Of a stretch of 64,000 nucleotides of DNA, positions 25,661-35,376 are shown one piece after another (position 1 is the stretch's first letter; the number at the start of each line of letters is the position of its first letter). Source of the stretch: Kangsaoukella pontilimi (GTDB taxonomy: Bacteria; Pseudomonadota; Alphaproteobacteria; Rhodobacterales; Rhodobacteraceae); assembly GCF_009830125.1 (NCBI RefSeq), contig NZ_WUPT01000001.1, positions 186,001 to 250,000 on the forward strand, given 5' to 3'. A program made the translations under genes and the position numbers. The notes beneath the pieces are model-generated. The model did not search any database. It saw only the letters and a list, made by a program, of their open reading frames with translations, and was not told the DNA's origin.

Positions 25661-26539
25661 ATGGCCACGAAGCATTCCCGTTCTGCCGCCCGGTTGATGA
25701 TGGCGCCAGCTGTCATTCTGCTTCTCGGCTGGATGCTCGTCCCCCTGACGATGACGCTGTATTTCAGCTTCAAACGTTACCTGCCGCTCCGCGGCGACTC
25801 TCTCGAAAACGGCCTTCAGTGGGTCGGCCTTGAGAACTACGCCCGCTTCATCGGTTCGAGCGCCTTCTGGCCCTCGGTTCAGGCGACACTCGTCATCGTG
25901 GGTGGCGTCCTTCTAATCACTGTCGTCTTCGGCATCTTCCTGGCGATCCTTCTCGATCAGCCTTTCTGGGGGCAAGGTATCGTCCGGCTTCTGGTCATCG
26001 CGCCATTCTTCGTTATGCCGACCGTTTCTGCGCTGGTCTGGAAGAACATGTTCATGGACCCCGTGAACGGCATTCTGGCGCATCTCTGGCGCTTTTTCGG
26101 AGCGGAACCCGTTTCATGGCTATCTGACGCCTCGGTCCAGTCGATCATTCTGATCGTGTCCTGGCAGTGGCTTCCATTCGCGACGCTCATCCTTCTGACG
26201 GCGATCCAGTCTCTGGACAGCGAACAGCTTGAAGCTGCCGAGATGGACGGAGCGCCGCCTGTGAAGCGGTTCTGGTTCATCATCCTGCCGCACCTGTCGC
26301 GCGCCATCACCATCGTTGTGCTGATCCAGACGATCTTCCTTCTGTCGATCTTCGCCGAGATCTTCGTGACCACCGGCGGCGCCTTCGGCACCCGGACGCT
26401 CACCTACCTGATCTTCCAGCGTGTGGTGGACAGTCAGAACATCGGGCTCGGCTCGGCTGGCGGCGTCTACGCGATCATTCTTGCCAACATCGTTGCCATC
26501 TTCCTGATGCGCATCGTCGGCAGCAACCTGGACCGATAG
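25661..26539 (+). CDS. smoF: Polyol ABC transporter permease, first subunit
   Basis: 292 residues from the ATG at 25661, preceded by GGAGGAG; an in-frame upstream start at 25625 lacks support. Six membrane segments are evident, and the EAA loop EAAEMDGAPPVKRFWFIILPHL docks the ATPase. It pairs with SmoG to form the channel of the polyol importer. It belongs to the MalF-type permease family. Confidence 0.9.
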   Translation: MATKHSRSAARLMMAPAVILLLGWMLVPLTMTLYFSFKRYLPLRGDSLENGLQWVGLENYARFIGSSAFWPSVQATLVIVGGVLLITVVFGIFLAILLDQPFWGQGIVRLLVIAPFFVMPTVSALVWKNMFMDPVNGILAHLWRFFGAEPVSWLSDASVQSIILIVSWQWLPFATLILLTAIQSLDSEQLEAAEMDGAPPVKRFWFIILPHLSRAITIVVLIQTIFLLSIFAEIFVTTGGAFGTRTLTYLIFQRVVDSQNIGLGSAGGVYAIILANIVAIFLMRIVGSNLDR

Positions 26540-26548
26540 GAGGCACCG

Positions 26549-27379
26549 ATGGCACGTGCAGTCACCACCCGCCGTAAGGTCATCACCACCGCCGCCGCAT
26601 GGGCAGTCGGGTTGCTGATCTTCTTCCCGATCTACTGGACGATCCTGACCAGTTTCAAAACCGAAGCTCAGGCGATCAACGACCCGCCGCTGTTCTTCAA
26701 CTTCGACTGGACGCTCGAGAACTACACGCTCGTCCAGCAGCGGTCGGACTACATGCGGTTCCTCTGGAACTCGGTCATCATCGCAGGCGGCTCGACGCTG
26801 CTCGGCATCATCGTGGCTGTGCCTGCGGCATGGTCCATGGCCTTCGTGCCGTCGAAGCGGACCAAGGACATCCTGCTCTGGATGCTGTCCACCAAGATGC
26901 TGCCCGCTGTCGGCGTGCTCTATCCGATCTCGCTTCTGTTCGTGCAGTTCAACCTGCTCGACACGCGCTTCGGTCTGATCATCGTCCTGATGCTGATCAA
27001 CCTGCCGATCATCGTCTGGATGCTTTATACCTACTTCAAGGAAATCCCCGTCGATATCCTTGAGGCGGCGCGGATGGACGGTGCCGGGCTCAAGGAAGAA
27101 ATCCTCTACGTCCTGACGCCCATGGCGGTGCCGGGCATCGCCTCGACCATTCTTCTCAACTTCATCCTGGCATGGAACGAGGCCTTCTGGACCCTCAACC
27201 TGACGGCGGCCAATGCCGGTCCGCTCACGGCCTTCATCGCCAGCTATTCCAGCCCCGAAGGCCTATTCTTCGCCAAACTCAGCGCAGCTTCCACCATGGC
27301 GATTGCGCCGATCCTGATCCTTGGCTGGTTCAGTCAGAAACAACTCGTCCGCGGCCTGACTTTCGGCGCGGTGAAGTAA
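26549..27379 (+). CDS. smoG: Polyol ABC transporter permease, second subunit
   Basis: 276 residues, MalG-type permease with six membrane segments. The EAA loop reads [21 protein letters not shown]. It forms the membrane channel with SmoF; the 9-bp gap between the genes contains AGGAGG, a strong ribosome site. It is followed 11 bp later by the ATPase gene. Confidence 0.9.
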   Translation: MARAVTTRRKVITTAAAWAVGLLIFFPIYWTILTSFKTEAQAINDPPLFFNFDWTLENYTLVQQRSDYMRFLWNSVIIAGGSTLLGIIVAVPAAWSMAFVPSKRTKDILLWMLSTKMLPAVGVLYPISLLFVQFNLLDTRFGLIIVLMLINLPIIVWMLYTYFKEIPVDILEAARMDGAGLKEEILYVLTPMAVPGIASTILLNFILAWNEAFWTLNLTAANAGPLTAFIASYSSPEGLFFAKLSAASTMAIAPILILGWFSQKQLVRGLTFGAVK

Positions 27380-27390
27380 GGAAAAGACTC

Positions 27391-28395
27391 ATGGGACGCA
27401 TCGTACTCGACAAGGTGAAAAAGAGCTTCGGTGAAGTGACGGTCATCCCGCCGCTTGACCTCGAAATCAACGACGGCGAATTCGTCGTCTTCGTCGGCCC
27501 CTCGGGCTGCGGCAAGTCCACGCTTCTGCGGCTGATCGCCGGCCTGGAAGACGTCTCTGACGGCGTGATCCAGATCGACGGCAAGGACGCCACGGACGTG
27601 CCGCCCGCCAAGCGCGGCCTGGCCATGGTGTTCCAGTCCTACGCGCTCTACCCGCATATGACGGTGCGCAAGAACATCGCGTTCCCGCTTCGCATGGCGG
27701 GCCTCGATCAGGCGGAACAGAACAAGCGAGTCGAACAGGCAGCGGCGGTTCTGAACCTGACCGACTATCTGGAACGGCGCCCAGGTCAGCTCTCGGGCGG
27801 CCAGCGCCAGCGTGTCGCCATCGGCCGCGCCATTGTGCGCGAGCCTGCGGCGTTCCTCTTCGACGAGCCGCTGTCGAACCTCGACGCCGCGCTTCGTGTT
27901 GGGATGCGGCTGGAAATCTCCGAGCTGCACAAGCGCCTCAAGACCACCATGATCTACGTGACCCACGACCAGGTGGAAGCCATGACCATGGCCGACAAGA
28001 TCGTGGTCCTTCAGGCCGGTGTGATCGAACAGGTGGGCAGCCCTCTGGAACTGTACAGCCGTCCGCGGAACACTTTCGTCGCCGGCTTCATCGGGTCGCC
28101 CAAGATGAACCTGATCGGCGGTGCCGAGGCGCAGAAACACAACGCTCAGACCATCGGCATCCGCCCCGAGCATATCGAGATCTCCACGACCGAAGGCATG
28201 TGGAAAGGCACCGTCGGCGTATCTGAGCATCTGGGCTCCGACACCTTTTTCCACGTTCAGACGCCTATCTCGGAAGAGCCGCTCACCGTGCGTGCAACAG
28301 GCGAGATGTCGCTCGGCTATGGTGCCGACGTGTACCTGACGCCGCGCCCGGAATTCCTGCACCGCTTCGACGCGCAGGGTCTGAGAATCGAATGA
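27391..28395 (+). CDS. smoK: Polyol ABC transporter ATP-binding protein
   Basis: 334 residues from the ATG at 27391 (AAGGAAA upstream). Walker A is GPSGCGKST, the Q-loop is [14 protein letters not shown], the signature is LSGGQRQRV, and Walker B is [12 protein letters not shown]. The C-terminal TOBE/OB region (IGIRPEHIE) marks the MalK/UgpC-type group. It energises SmoFG. The stop overlaps the smoS start (ATGA). Confidence 0.92.
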   Translation: MGRIVLDKVKKSFGEVTVIPPLDLEINDGEFVVFVGPSGCGKSTLLRLIAGLEDVSDGVIQIDGKDATDVPPAKRGLAMVFQSYALYPHMTVRKNIAFPLRMAGLDQAEQNKRVEQAAAVLNLTDYLERRPGQLSGGQRQRVAIGRAIVREPAAFLFDEPLSNLDAALRVGMRLEISELHKRLKTTMIYVTHDQVEAMTMADKIVVLQAGVIEQVGSPLELYSRPRNTFVAGFIGSPKMNLIGGAEAQKHNAQTIGIRPEHIEISTTEGMWKGTVGVSEHLGSDTFFHVQTPISEEPLTVRATGEMSLGYGADVYLTPRPEFLHRFDAQGLRIE

Positions 28396-29165
28396 GCCGG
28401 CTCGACGGCAAGACAGCCCTGATCACGGGCTCGGCGCGCGGCATAGGGCGCGCCTTTGCCGAGGCTTACGTCCGCGAGGGCGCGCGGGTGGCAATTGCCG
28501 ATATCGACATCGAGCGCGCGCGCGCCACGGCTGACGAGATCGGCTCGTCAGCCATCGCGGTCAGAATGGACGTCACCGATCAGGCCAGTATCGACGCTGC
28601 CGTGGCCGCGACCGCGGACGCGTTCGGCGGGATCGACATCCTGATCAACAACGCGGCCATCTTCACCGCGGCGCCCATCGTCGAAATCGAACGCGCTGAC
28701 TATGCGCGCACCTTCGACATCAACGTGGCGGGCACGCTTTTCACCATGCAGGCCGTGGCGCGCCACATGATCGAGCGGGCGCAGGGCGGCAAGATCATCA
28801 ACATGGCCAGTCAGGCCGGCCGCCGGGGCGAGCCTCTGGTCGCCGTCTACTGTGCGACCAAGGCCGCAGTGATCAGCCTGACCCAGTCCGCCGGGTTGAA
28901 CCTGATCCAGCATGGTATCAATGTGAACGCTATTGCGCCCGGTGTGGTCGATGGCGAGCACTGGGACGGCGTCGACGCCTTTTTTGCCAAGTACGAGGGC
29001 AAGGCGCCCGGCCAGAAGAAGAAAGAGGTCGGCGAGGCCGTGCCCTACGGCAGAATGGGCCGCGCCGAGGACCTGACCGGAATGGCCGTCTTTCTGGCGA
29101 GCAGCGAGGCGGATTACATCGTGGCACAATGTTACAACGTGGATGGGGGACAATGGATGAGCTGA
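28392..29165 (+). CDS. smoS: Sorbitol (L-iditol) 2-dehydrogenase, short-chain dehydrogenase
   Basis: 257 residues. NAD motif [20 protein letters not shown], active-site Ser in NMASQAG and YCATKAAVI (YxxxK) show a classical SDR. In the smo operon of Rhodobacter this enzyme oxidises sorbitol to fructose and galactitol to tagatose. Gene order after the ABC ATPase and before mtlK is the same here. It overlaps smoK by 4 bp and mtlK by 13 bp. Confidence 0.9.
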   Translation: MSRLDGKTALITGSARGIGRAFAEAYVREGARVAIADIDIERARATADEIGSSAIAVRMDVTDQASIDAAVAATADAFGGIDILINNAAIFTAAPIVEIERADYARTFDINVAGTLFTMQAVARHMIERAQGGKIINMASQAGRRGEPLVAVYCATKAAVISLTQSAGLNLIQHGINVNAIAPGVVDGEHWDGVDAFFAKYEGKAPGQKKKEVGEAVPYGRMGRAEDLTGMAVFLASSEADYIVAQCYNVDGGQWMS

Positions 29166-30661
29166 AGACCGATACGCGCCGCGCCGGCGATCTGGTCACG
29201 TTGTCCAATGCAACGCTCGACCGCTTGCCCGCAGGTATCGAAGGTCCGTCCTACGACCGCGCGGCGCTGACGCCCGGCATCGTTCATATCGGATTGGGCA
29301 ACTTCCACCGTGCGCATCAGGCGTGGTACCTGCACCGGCTCATGCAGCAGGGCGAGGCGCTTGACTGGGCGATCATCGGTGCGGGCGTCCGGCCCTATGA
29401 CAGCGAGATGCGTCAGCGTCTTCTGTCTCAGGACTGTCTGACGACTCTGATCGAGCTTGATCCATCCGGCACCACGGCCGAAGTCACCGGCGGCATGATC
29501 GACTACGTACCCATCGAGGAGGGCAACGGCCCCCTGATCGCGGCGATGGCCGCGCCGGAGATCCGGATCGTCGCGATGACCGTGACCGAGGGCGGCTATT
29601 ATCTGGACCCTGCGACGGGCGGTCTCGATACCTCTCACCCGGACATTCAGCATGACGCGACCAACCCCGACCGTCCCCGCACGGCCTTCGGTGCGATGGT
29701 CGCGGCGCTTCGCCGGCGTCGCGATGCGGGGCACGGTCCCTTCACCGCGCAAAGCTGCGACAACCTTATGGGGAATGGGCGTATTCTGCGGCAGGCCGTG
29801 GTCGGGCTGGCCCGGCTGTCCGATGCCGAACTGGCCGAGTGGATCGAAGCCAACTGCAGCTTCCCGAATTCGATGGTGGACTGCATCGTTCCGGCCACCG
29901 GCGACAAAGAGCGCGCGCTCGTCCGGGCTTTGGGCATAGATGACGCTGCACCCGTTACGCACGAGAACTTCCGCCAGTGGGTGATCGAGGATGATTTCTG
30001 CGCTGGCCGTCCCGACTGGGATCGCGTGGGCGCGACCTTCTCGAACGATGTCCACGATTACGAGCTGATGAAGCTGCGCATCCTGAATGCCGGCCACCAG
30101 ATCATTGCCAATGTAGGCGAGATCGCGGGGATCGACACGATTTCCGGCTGCATGGAAAACGAGGCCATCGCGGCTTTCTTCCGCAAGGTCCAGCACGAGG
30201 AAATCGCGCCTCATGTGAAGCCCGTGCCGGGTATGACCCCTGAAAGCTATATCGACCTGATCGTGCGACGCTTTTCCAATCCGTCCATCGTCGACACCAC
30301 GCGCCGTGTGGCGTTCGACGGGTCGTCGCGCCATCCGGGCTTTGTCCTACCGATCATCCGGGACGGTCTGGCCTCGGGAACATCGATCGAGGGGCTGGCA
30401 CTGGTCGAGGCCCTCTGGGCGCGGATGTGCGAGGGCACCCGCGAGAACGGCACAAAGATAGCGCCGAACGATCCGATCTGGGACAGTCTCGTCGCCGCCG
30501 CCGAAGCGGCGCGCAAGCGTCCGGCGGCATGGCTCGAGCAGCGTCAGATCTATGCAGACCTGTCCGAAAACGCCGCCTTCAGCGCGAGTTTCGCGCGCTG
30601 GCTCGATCTCATCTGGACCAAGGGTGCGATGGCGGCCTTGCAGGACTACGCTCGGAACTGA
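29153..30661 (+). CDS. mtlK: Mannitol 2-dehydrogenase
   Basis: 502 residues from the ATG at 29153, which follows GGGGGA and lies inside the smoS 3' end. The NAD-binding segment IVHIGLGNFHRAHQAWYLH and the catalytic region KLRILNAGHQIIANVGEIAG (with Lys and Asn-Ala-Gly-His) identify the polyol-specific long-chain dehydrogenase family. It oxidises mannitol, and often arabitol, to fructose or xylulose. It works on polyols imported by SmoEFGK. Confidence 0.92.
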   Translation: MDELKTDTRRAGDLVTLSNATLDRLPAGIEGPSYDRAALTPGIVHIGLGNFHRAHQAWYLHRLMQQGEALDWAIIGAGVRPYDSEMRQRLLSQDCLTTLIELDPSGTTAEVTGGMIDYVPIEEGNGPLIAAMAAPEIRIVAMTVTEGGYYLDPATGGLDTSHPDIQHDATNPDRPRTAFGAMVAALRRRRDAGHGPFTAQSCDNLMGNGRILRQAVVGLARLSDAELAEWIEANCSFPNSMVDCIVPATGDKERALVRALGIDDAAPVTHENFRQWVIEDDFCAGRPDWDRVGATFSNDVHDYELMKLRILNAGHQIIANVGEIAGIDTISGCMENEAIAAFFRKVQHEEIAPHVKPVPGMTPESYIDLIVRRFSNPSIVDTTRRVAFDGSSRHPGFVLPIIRDGLASGTSIEGLALVEALWARMCEGTRENGTKIAPNDPIWDSLVAAAEAARKRPAAWLEQRQIYADLSENAAFSASFARWLDLIWTKGAMAALQDYARN

Positions 30662-30705
30662 TCCCGCGACGGGCGGCCAACCGCAAAGGATATACGGCAA
30701 GACAG

Positions 30706-31371
30706 ATGACCGCTGGCCCGAACAGAGCATTGGACAATCTGGTCGCGGACCTGCGCGACCGCGTTCTGGCGCTTGAAAGCACTGGAAGGCGCTGTCTTGT
30801 CGGCATCGCCGGCGCCCCTGCTAGCGGAAAGTCGACTTTGGCGGACACGCTGACCCATGCGCTTGTCGCGGCCGGGCGCCAGGCCCGTAACGTGCCCATG
30901 GACGGATTCCATCTGGATAACCGGCTTCTCGATCCTGCTGGTCTGCGACCGCGGAAAGGCGCGCCCGAGACCTTCGACGCAGCCGGGTTCCTGCACATGA
31001 TCCGCCGCCTGTCGCAAGAAGACGAAGTGGTCTACCCGATCTTCGACCGCAGTCAGGACCAGGCGATCGCCGGGGCAGGGCGCGTCGGCCCGGACTGCGA
31101 CATCGTCGTGGTCGAGGGCAACTACCTTCTTTACGATGCCGAGCCGTGGCGAGGGCTCTCGGACTTCTGGACCATGTCCGTCTGGATCGACACGCCCGAG
31201 GACGTGCTGCGCGAGCGGCTCATTCAGCGCTGGCTCGACCATGGCCATGACGCCGACGCGGCGCGGGCACGGGCCGAGGGCAACGACCTCGCCAACGCGC
31301 GCCTCATCGCGCAACACCGTTTGCCTGCCGACCTCGTCCTGTCCGAAAGCGCGGCGCTGCCGCCGGGCTGA
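30706..31371 (+). CDS. P-loop sugar/nucleoside kinase (FrcK/YggC-like)
   Basis: 221 residues from the ATG at 30706. GIAGAPASGKSTLAD is Walker A, MDGFHLDNRLLDPAGL is the substrate-binding motif shared with uridine kinase, pantothenate kinase and YggC, and VVVEGNYLLYD is the second conserved motif. It closes the polyol operon, whose dehydrogenases give fructose or another ketose, so it probably phosphorylates that ketose. FrcK beside rhizobial fructose transporters is the nearest family I know. The true substrate is unproven. Confidence 0.75.
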   Translation: MTAGPNRALDNLVADLRDRVLALESTGRRCLVGIAGAPASGKSTLADTLTHALVAAGRQARNVPMDGFHLDNRLLDPAGLRPRKGAPETFDAAGFLHMIRRLSQEDEVVYPIFDRSQDQAIAGAGRVGPDCDIVVVEGNYLLYDAEPWRGLSDFWTMSVWIDTPEDVLRERLIQRWLDHGHDADAARARAEGNDLANARLIAQHRLPADLVLSESAALPPG

Positions 31372-31382
31372 CGCCGCGGGGC

Positions 31383-32999
31383 TTAGTGCCCGCCGATGAT
31401 GCCCGTCCTGACCGAGTAGTCCACGGCCAGTTCGTAATCCGGATCGTCGTCGCTATCGACCATCAGGTGACCCGCCTTCGACAAGAGCCGGTGGCAGTCA
31501 CGCGAGAGGTGGCGAAGCTGCAGGCGCTTGCCGGCCGCTTCGTACTTGGCCGCAACCGCCTCGATGGCCTGAAGCGCCGACTGGTCCACGACGCGCGAGC
31601 CTTCGAAATCGACGATGACGACCTGCGGGTCGGTTTCCACGCGGAACATCTCGGTAAAGCCGTCCGACGAGCCGAAGAACAGCGGGCCCTGCACCTTGTA
31701 GACCTTGGCGCTTTCCGGCGTCTCGTAGGTCATCGCGTGGATGCGCGTCGCGTTCTGCCAGGCATAGGCCAGCGCGCTGACGATGACGCCCACGACCACG
31801 GCCGTGGCAAGGTCGGTGGCGACCGTGACGATGGTCACGAGGATCGTCACGAAGGCATCGGCACGCGGCACCTTGGTCAGGATGCGAAGCGAGTTCCACG
31901 CGAAGGTGCCGATCACGACCATGAACATCACGCCCACAAGCGCGGCCAGCGGGATCTGCTCGATCAGGGGCGCGGCGAAAAGAATGAAGGACAACAGGAA
32001 CAGTGCCGCCGCGATTCCGGCCACGCGGGTGCGTCCGCCGGATTTCACGTTGATCATGGACTGACCGATCATCGCGCAGCCGCCCATGCCGCCGAAAAAG
32101 CCGGTCACGGTGTTGGCGGCGCCCTGCGCCACGCATTCGCGGCTGGCGCCGCCCCGCTGGTTCGTCATCTCGCCCACAAGGTTCAGCGTCAGAAGGCTCT
32201 CGATCAGGCCGATGGCGGCGAGGATGACCGCATAGGGCAGGATGATCTCGAATGTTTCCCAGTTGAGCGGAACCATGGGAATATGGAACGCGGGCAGCCC
32301 GCCCTCGATCCCGGCCATGTCGCCCACGCGCGGCACGTCGATGCCGAAGACGATGACCACCAGCGCCGTGATCGCGATACCCGCAAGCGGGGCAGGGATG
32401 GCGTTGGTGAGTTTCGGCATCGCCCAGATCACCGCCATTGTCAGTGCAACAAGGGCCAGCATCATGACAAGCGGCGTACCCGACAGCCATTCGCCGTTCG
32501 CCATGCCGTGGCCCGCGCTTTCCGCGCTGCCGGGCACCTGGAACTGACTGAGCTGTGCGAGGAAAATCACGATGGCCAGCCCGTTGACGAAGCCCAGCAT
32601 AACCGGATGCGGGACCAGTCGGATGAATTTGCCCCATCTGAGCAGGCCCACCGCGATCTGGATCAGGCCCATCAGGACGACCGTGGCGAAGAGGTACTCG
32701 ACCCCGTGGGTCGCCACGAGGCTGACCATGACCACGGCCAGCGCGCCCGTCGCGCCCGAGATCATGCCGGGCCGTCCGCCGAACAGCGCGGTGATGAGGC
32801 CGACGATGAAGGCGGCATAGAGGCCCACAAGAGGATGCACGCCCGCCACGAAGGCGAACGCGACGGCCTCGGGGACAAGGGCAAGCGCGACGGTCAGACC
32901 GGCCAGAAGTTCGATCCTGAGCTGGGTGGCATTCAGGTCCGGCCCTTGCCGTTCACCCGCCAATGCATCACCGAAAACCGCCATCAAAGCCCGCGCCAT
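31383..32999 (-). CDS. SulP-family anion transporter with STAS domain
   Basis: 538 residues from the ATG at 32999, preceded by GAGGTGG; the longer frame to 33080 lacks support. About eleven membrane segments begin LLAGLTVALALVPEAVAFAF, the SulP signature, and include FFGGMGGCAMIGQSMINVKSGGRTR. The C-terminal cytoplasmic STAS domain (about 440-520) has VVIVDFEGSRVVDQSALQAI. SulP proteins carry sulfate, bicarbonate or other anions; the substrate cannot be told here. It is monocistronic and convergent with the polyol operon. Confidence 0.88.
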   Translation of the reverse strand: MARALMAVFGDALAGERQGPDLNATQLRIELLAGLTVALALVPEAVAFAFVAGVHPLVGLYAAFIVGLITALFGGRPGMISGATGALAVVMVSLVATHGVEYLFATVVLMGLIQIAVGLLRWGKFIRLVPHPVMLGFVNGLAIVIFLAQLSQFQVPGSAESAGHGMANGEWLSGTPLVMMLALVALTMAVIWAMPKLTNAIPAPLAGIAITALVVIVFGIDVPRVGDMAGIEGGLPAFHIPMVPLNWETFEIILPYAVILAAIGLIESLLTLNLVGEMTNQRGGASRECVAQGAANTVTGFFGGMGGCAMIGQSMINVKSGGRTRVAGIAAALFLLSFILFAAPLIEQIPLAALVGVMFMVVIGTFAWNSLRILTKVPRADAFVTILVTIVTVATDLATAVVVGVIVSALAYAWQNATRIHAMTYETPESAKVYKVQGPLFFGSSDGFTEMFRVETDPQVVIVDFEGSRVVDQSALQAIEAVAAKYEAAGKRLQLRHLSRDCHRLLSKAGHLMVDSDDDPDYELAVDYSVRTGIIGGH

Positions 33000-33113
33000 G
33001 GACCACCTCGTCTCGTTTCTTGTTCTGAAGGGGGTGCTCCTAACGCATTCCGGGCCAAAAGACACGGTATTCTTGGGCATACCGGATATGCGCCGCTCGG
33101 GAGGCTGGGGCGG

Positions 33114-33995
33114 TCAGTTCTGCTTCCGAAAAAGCTTTGTTGTCTTGAACATGTCTTCCAGCCGCTCGATCCGGGTTTTCGCATCCTCCCACCGGCGGGT
33201 CTGAACCTCGGCGATGAGCGCTTCCGCGATCAGGTTGATCGCGAGCGTCGAGTCCCAGCTCGACGGCACCTCGATCAGGGCATTCACCACGTGATCAGAC
33301 AGCTTGGTGACGGGCGACCCCCACTGGTCGGTGAAAAGGACGATCTCGGCCTTCTGCGCCTTGGCGATCTCGGCCAGCCGGAACAGGTCGCGCTCGTAGC
33401 GGCGGATATCGAAGATCACGAGGACGGTTTCGGGCCCCATGTCCAGCAGGTACTGCGGCCAGACGTTGGCCGAGGGCGACAGCAGCGTCACGCCCGGCCG
33501 AATGATCTGCAGGTGGTTGAAGAGGTAATCTGCGTTGGACCGCGTGATCCGGCCGCCAGACAGAACCACGTGCCGCGCCGGGTCGGCCAGACAGGCCGCG
33601 ATCCGGTCGAAGGAGGCCGGGTCCAGCCGGTCGATCGTGCCTTCGAGATTGGCGAAGACGGCTTGGGCGAAATCCTGAAAGGCCGGGCTGTCCGAGCGGT
33701 TCTCGGGCCAGCCGTCGCGTTTGAGGATGGGCGTTCTGATCTGTGCGGACGCCTCGTCCCTGAGTGCGGCCTGAAGATCGGGAAAACCGCCATAGCCGAG
33801 CTTCCGCGCAAGTCGGATGACGGTGGGCGTCGACACCCCCGCCGCCTCGGCCAGGCGTGTGATCGACGTCAGCCCCGCCACGGGGTAGTCGCGCAGCAGT
33901 ACGTCCGAGACCTGACGCTCCGCCGGGGTCAGATCGGCGGCCATATCGGCCAGCCTGTCCTTGACGATCGTGCTCCGCTTCACCTGTGTGCTCAA
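33114..33995 (-). CDS. RpiR/MurR-family transcriptional regulator
   Basis: 293 residues. The N-terminal helix-turn-helix (TSITRLAEAAGVSTPTVIRLARKL) is RpiR-type, and the C-terminal SIS domain (VLSGGRITRSNADYLFNHL) normally binds a phosphorylated sugar or related ligand. It is divergent from the amidohydrolase-TRAP operon, across a 92-bp gap with a strong promoter, so it is the likely regulator of that operon. Confidence 0.87.
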   Translation of the reverse strand: MSTQVKRSTIVKDRLADMAADLTPAERQVSDVLLRDYPVAGLTSITRLAEAAGVSTPTVIRLARKLGYGGFPDLQAALRDEASAQIRTPILKRDGWPENRSDSPAFQDFAQAVFANLEGTIDRLDPASFDRIAACLADPARHVVLSGGRITRSNADYLFNHLQIIRPGVTLLSPSANVWPQYLLDMGPETVLVIFDIRRYERDLFRLAEIAKAQKAEIVLFTDQWGSPVTKLSDHVVNALIEVPSSWDSTLAINLIAEALIAEVQTRRWEDAKTRIERLEDMFKTTKLFRKQN

Positions 33996-34052
33996 TCCTG
34001 AAGCTATCGTTACAAGCTAGACGCCATCAGAAGCCAAGTCTACGAAATTCGC

Positions 34053-34081
34053 TTGACAGGCGGCCTGCGCGACGGTGCTAT
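34053..34081 (+). promoter_or_regulatory. Near-consensus sigma-70 promoter for a likely leaderless transcript
   Basis: TTGACA (34053-34058) and TGCTAT (34076-34081) are separated by exactly 17 bp. The GTG start of the amidohydrolase gene begins 7 bases after the -10 box, where transcription would start, and no ribosome-binding sequence fits between. This predicts a leaderless mRNA. Confidence 0.65.
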
Positions 34082-34087
34082 GCGGGC

Positions 34088-34858
34088 GTGACTGTTGCTG
34101 CCGAACCCCTCTCGATCCTACCTGAGTCTTCCGCTGACGTCGCCACCGTCATCGGCCAGACACGGTCATTTCCGCTGCTTCTCGTCTGCGAGCATGCCTC
34201 CGATGCAATCCCGGCGCATCTGGAGAACCTTGGCCTTGCCGATGCGGATCGGTATTCCCACGCGGTCTTCGATATTGGCGCGGCGCATCTAGCCGAACGT
34301 TTGTCGGATGCGCTGGGCGTTCCGCTTGTAATCGCGAACTGGTCGCGCCTGATCTACGATCTGAACCGCCCGCCCGAGGCGCCCGACGCGATACCGGCGC
34401 GGGTCGAGACCATCGATATCCCCGGCAACAGGAGCCTCAGCGCCGCCGACCGAGAGGCGCGGGCAGAGGCGCTGTACTACCCTTTCCACAAGGTCGTCTC
34501 CGACACGCTCGATGCATTCGATACAGCGCCGACGCTCGTCACCATCCATTCCTTCACGCCCGTCTGGAACGGCGCCCCTCGCGCCGTAGAAATCGGCTTT
34601 CTGCATGATGCCGACCCGACCCTCGCGGAGGCCATGCTCGCCGCCTATGACGGCCCGCACCGCACCGCATTGAACGAGCCCTATTCCGCGAAGGACGGCG
34701 TCACTCACACGCTTGCCCGGCACGCGACGGCGCGCGGGCTGAGAAACGTGATGATCGAGGTGCGGAACGACCTTTTGTCGGATGATGCCGCTATCGACGT
34801 CGTGGCCACCGCTCTCGCCGGGGCGCTGACGGCCGCCCTTGAAGAGGTGGCGGCATGA
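34088..34858 (+). CDS. N-formylglutamate amidohydrolase-family enzyme
   Basis: 256 residues from the GTG at 34088. LLVCEHASDAIP, DIGAAHLAERLSDAL, NWSRLIYDLNRP, TIHSFTPVWNG and MIEVRNDLL match the N-formylglutamate amidohydrolase (HutG) family, whose His and Glu residues bind zinc. HutG hydrolyses N-formylglutamate, but there are no histidine-degradation genes here; the enzyme overlaps the start of a TRAP transporter by 4 bp and shares its operon with a glutamine-synthetase-like ligase. It may instead hydrolyse a related N-acyl or gamma-glutamyl amide. The start codon is unusual because no ribosome-binding site precedes it. Confidence 0.82.
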   Translation: MTVAAEPLSILPESSADVATVIGQTRSFPLLLVCEHASDAIPAHLENLGLADADRYSHAVFDIGAAHLAERLSDALGVPLVIANWSRLIYDLNRPPEAPDAIPARVETIDIPGNRSLSAADREARAEALYYPFHKVVSDTLDAFDTAPTLVTIHSFTPVWNGAPRAVEIGFLHDADPTLAEAMLAAYDGPHRTALNEPYSAKDGVTHTLARHATARGLRNVMIEVRNDLLSDDAAIDVVATALAGALTAALEEVAA

Positions 34859-35376
34859 CCGGCCTGATGCTGAAATATGTTGGCCTCGTCGATCCGCTGA
34901 ACCGCTGGATCGGACGCATCGTCATGTACGGCATCTTCGTGATGATGGGGATTCTGCTCTGGTCGTCCATCTCGAAGACCTTCTTCCTGCCGTCGCTCTG
35001 GACGCTGGAAATGGCGCAGTTCGCCATGGTCGCCTATTACATTCTTGGCGGTCCGTATTCGATCCAGCTTGGCTCCAACGTGCGAATGGACCTGCTTTAC
35101 GGGTCCTGGACCGACAGGCGGAAGGCGCAGATCGACGCGATCACGGTCCTCTTCCTGATCTTCTACCTCGGCATCCTGCTCTGGGGCGGGTGGGACAGCC
35201 TGATGTACTCCTTCCAGTACGGTGGCGAGCGCAGCCCGACCGCATGGCGGCCCTATCTCTGGCCGATCAAGACGATCATGGTGACGGGCATTTTCCTGAT
35301 GCTGCTTCAGGCGATAAGCGAGCTCTTCAAGGATATTCTGAGGCTCAAGGGCCATGACGTGGGGGTCAAGCTCTGA
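34855..35376 (+). CDS. TRAP transporter small membrane subunit (DctQ-type)
   Basis: 173 residues with four membrane segments. FAMVAYYILGGPYSIQLGSNVRMDLLY is the conserved DctQ region (Arg and Asp in NVRMD). It supports the large permease DctM in sodium-driven uptake. It is coupled to the amidohydrolase upstream (ATGA) and to DctM downstream (TGATG). Confidence 0.9.
   Translation: MTGLMLKYVGLVDPLNRWIGRIVMYGIFVMMGILLWSSISKTFFLPSLWTLEMAQFAMVAYYILGGPYSIQLGSNVRMDLLYGSWTDRRKAQIDAITVLFLIFYLGILLWGGWDSLMYSFQYGGERSPTAWRPYLWPIKTIMVTGIFLMLLQAISELFKDILRLKGHDVGVKL

Noticed and set aside
31386-34001. 871-codon open frame on the plus strand, antisense to the SulP and RpiR genes
   Set aside because: Sequence is compositionally odd (rich in His, Arg and Asp) without motifs, while the minus strand encodes a textbook SulP transporter and regulator.
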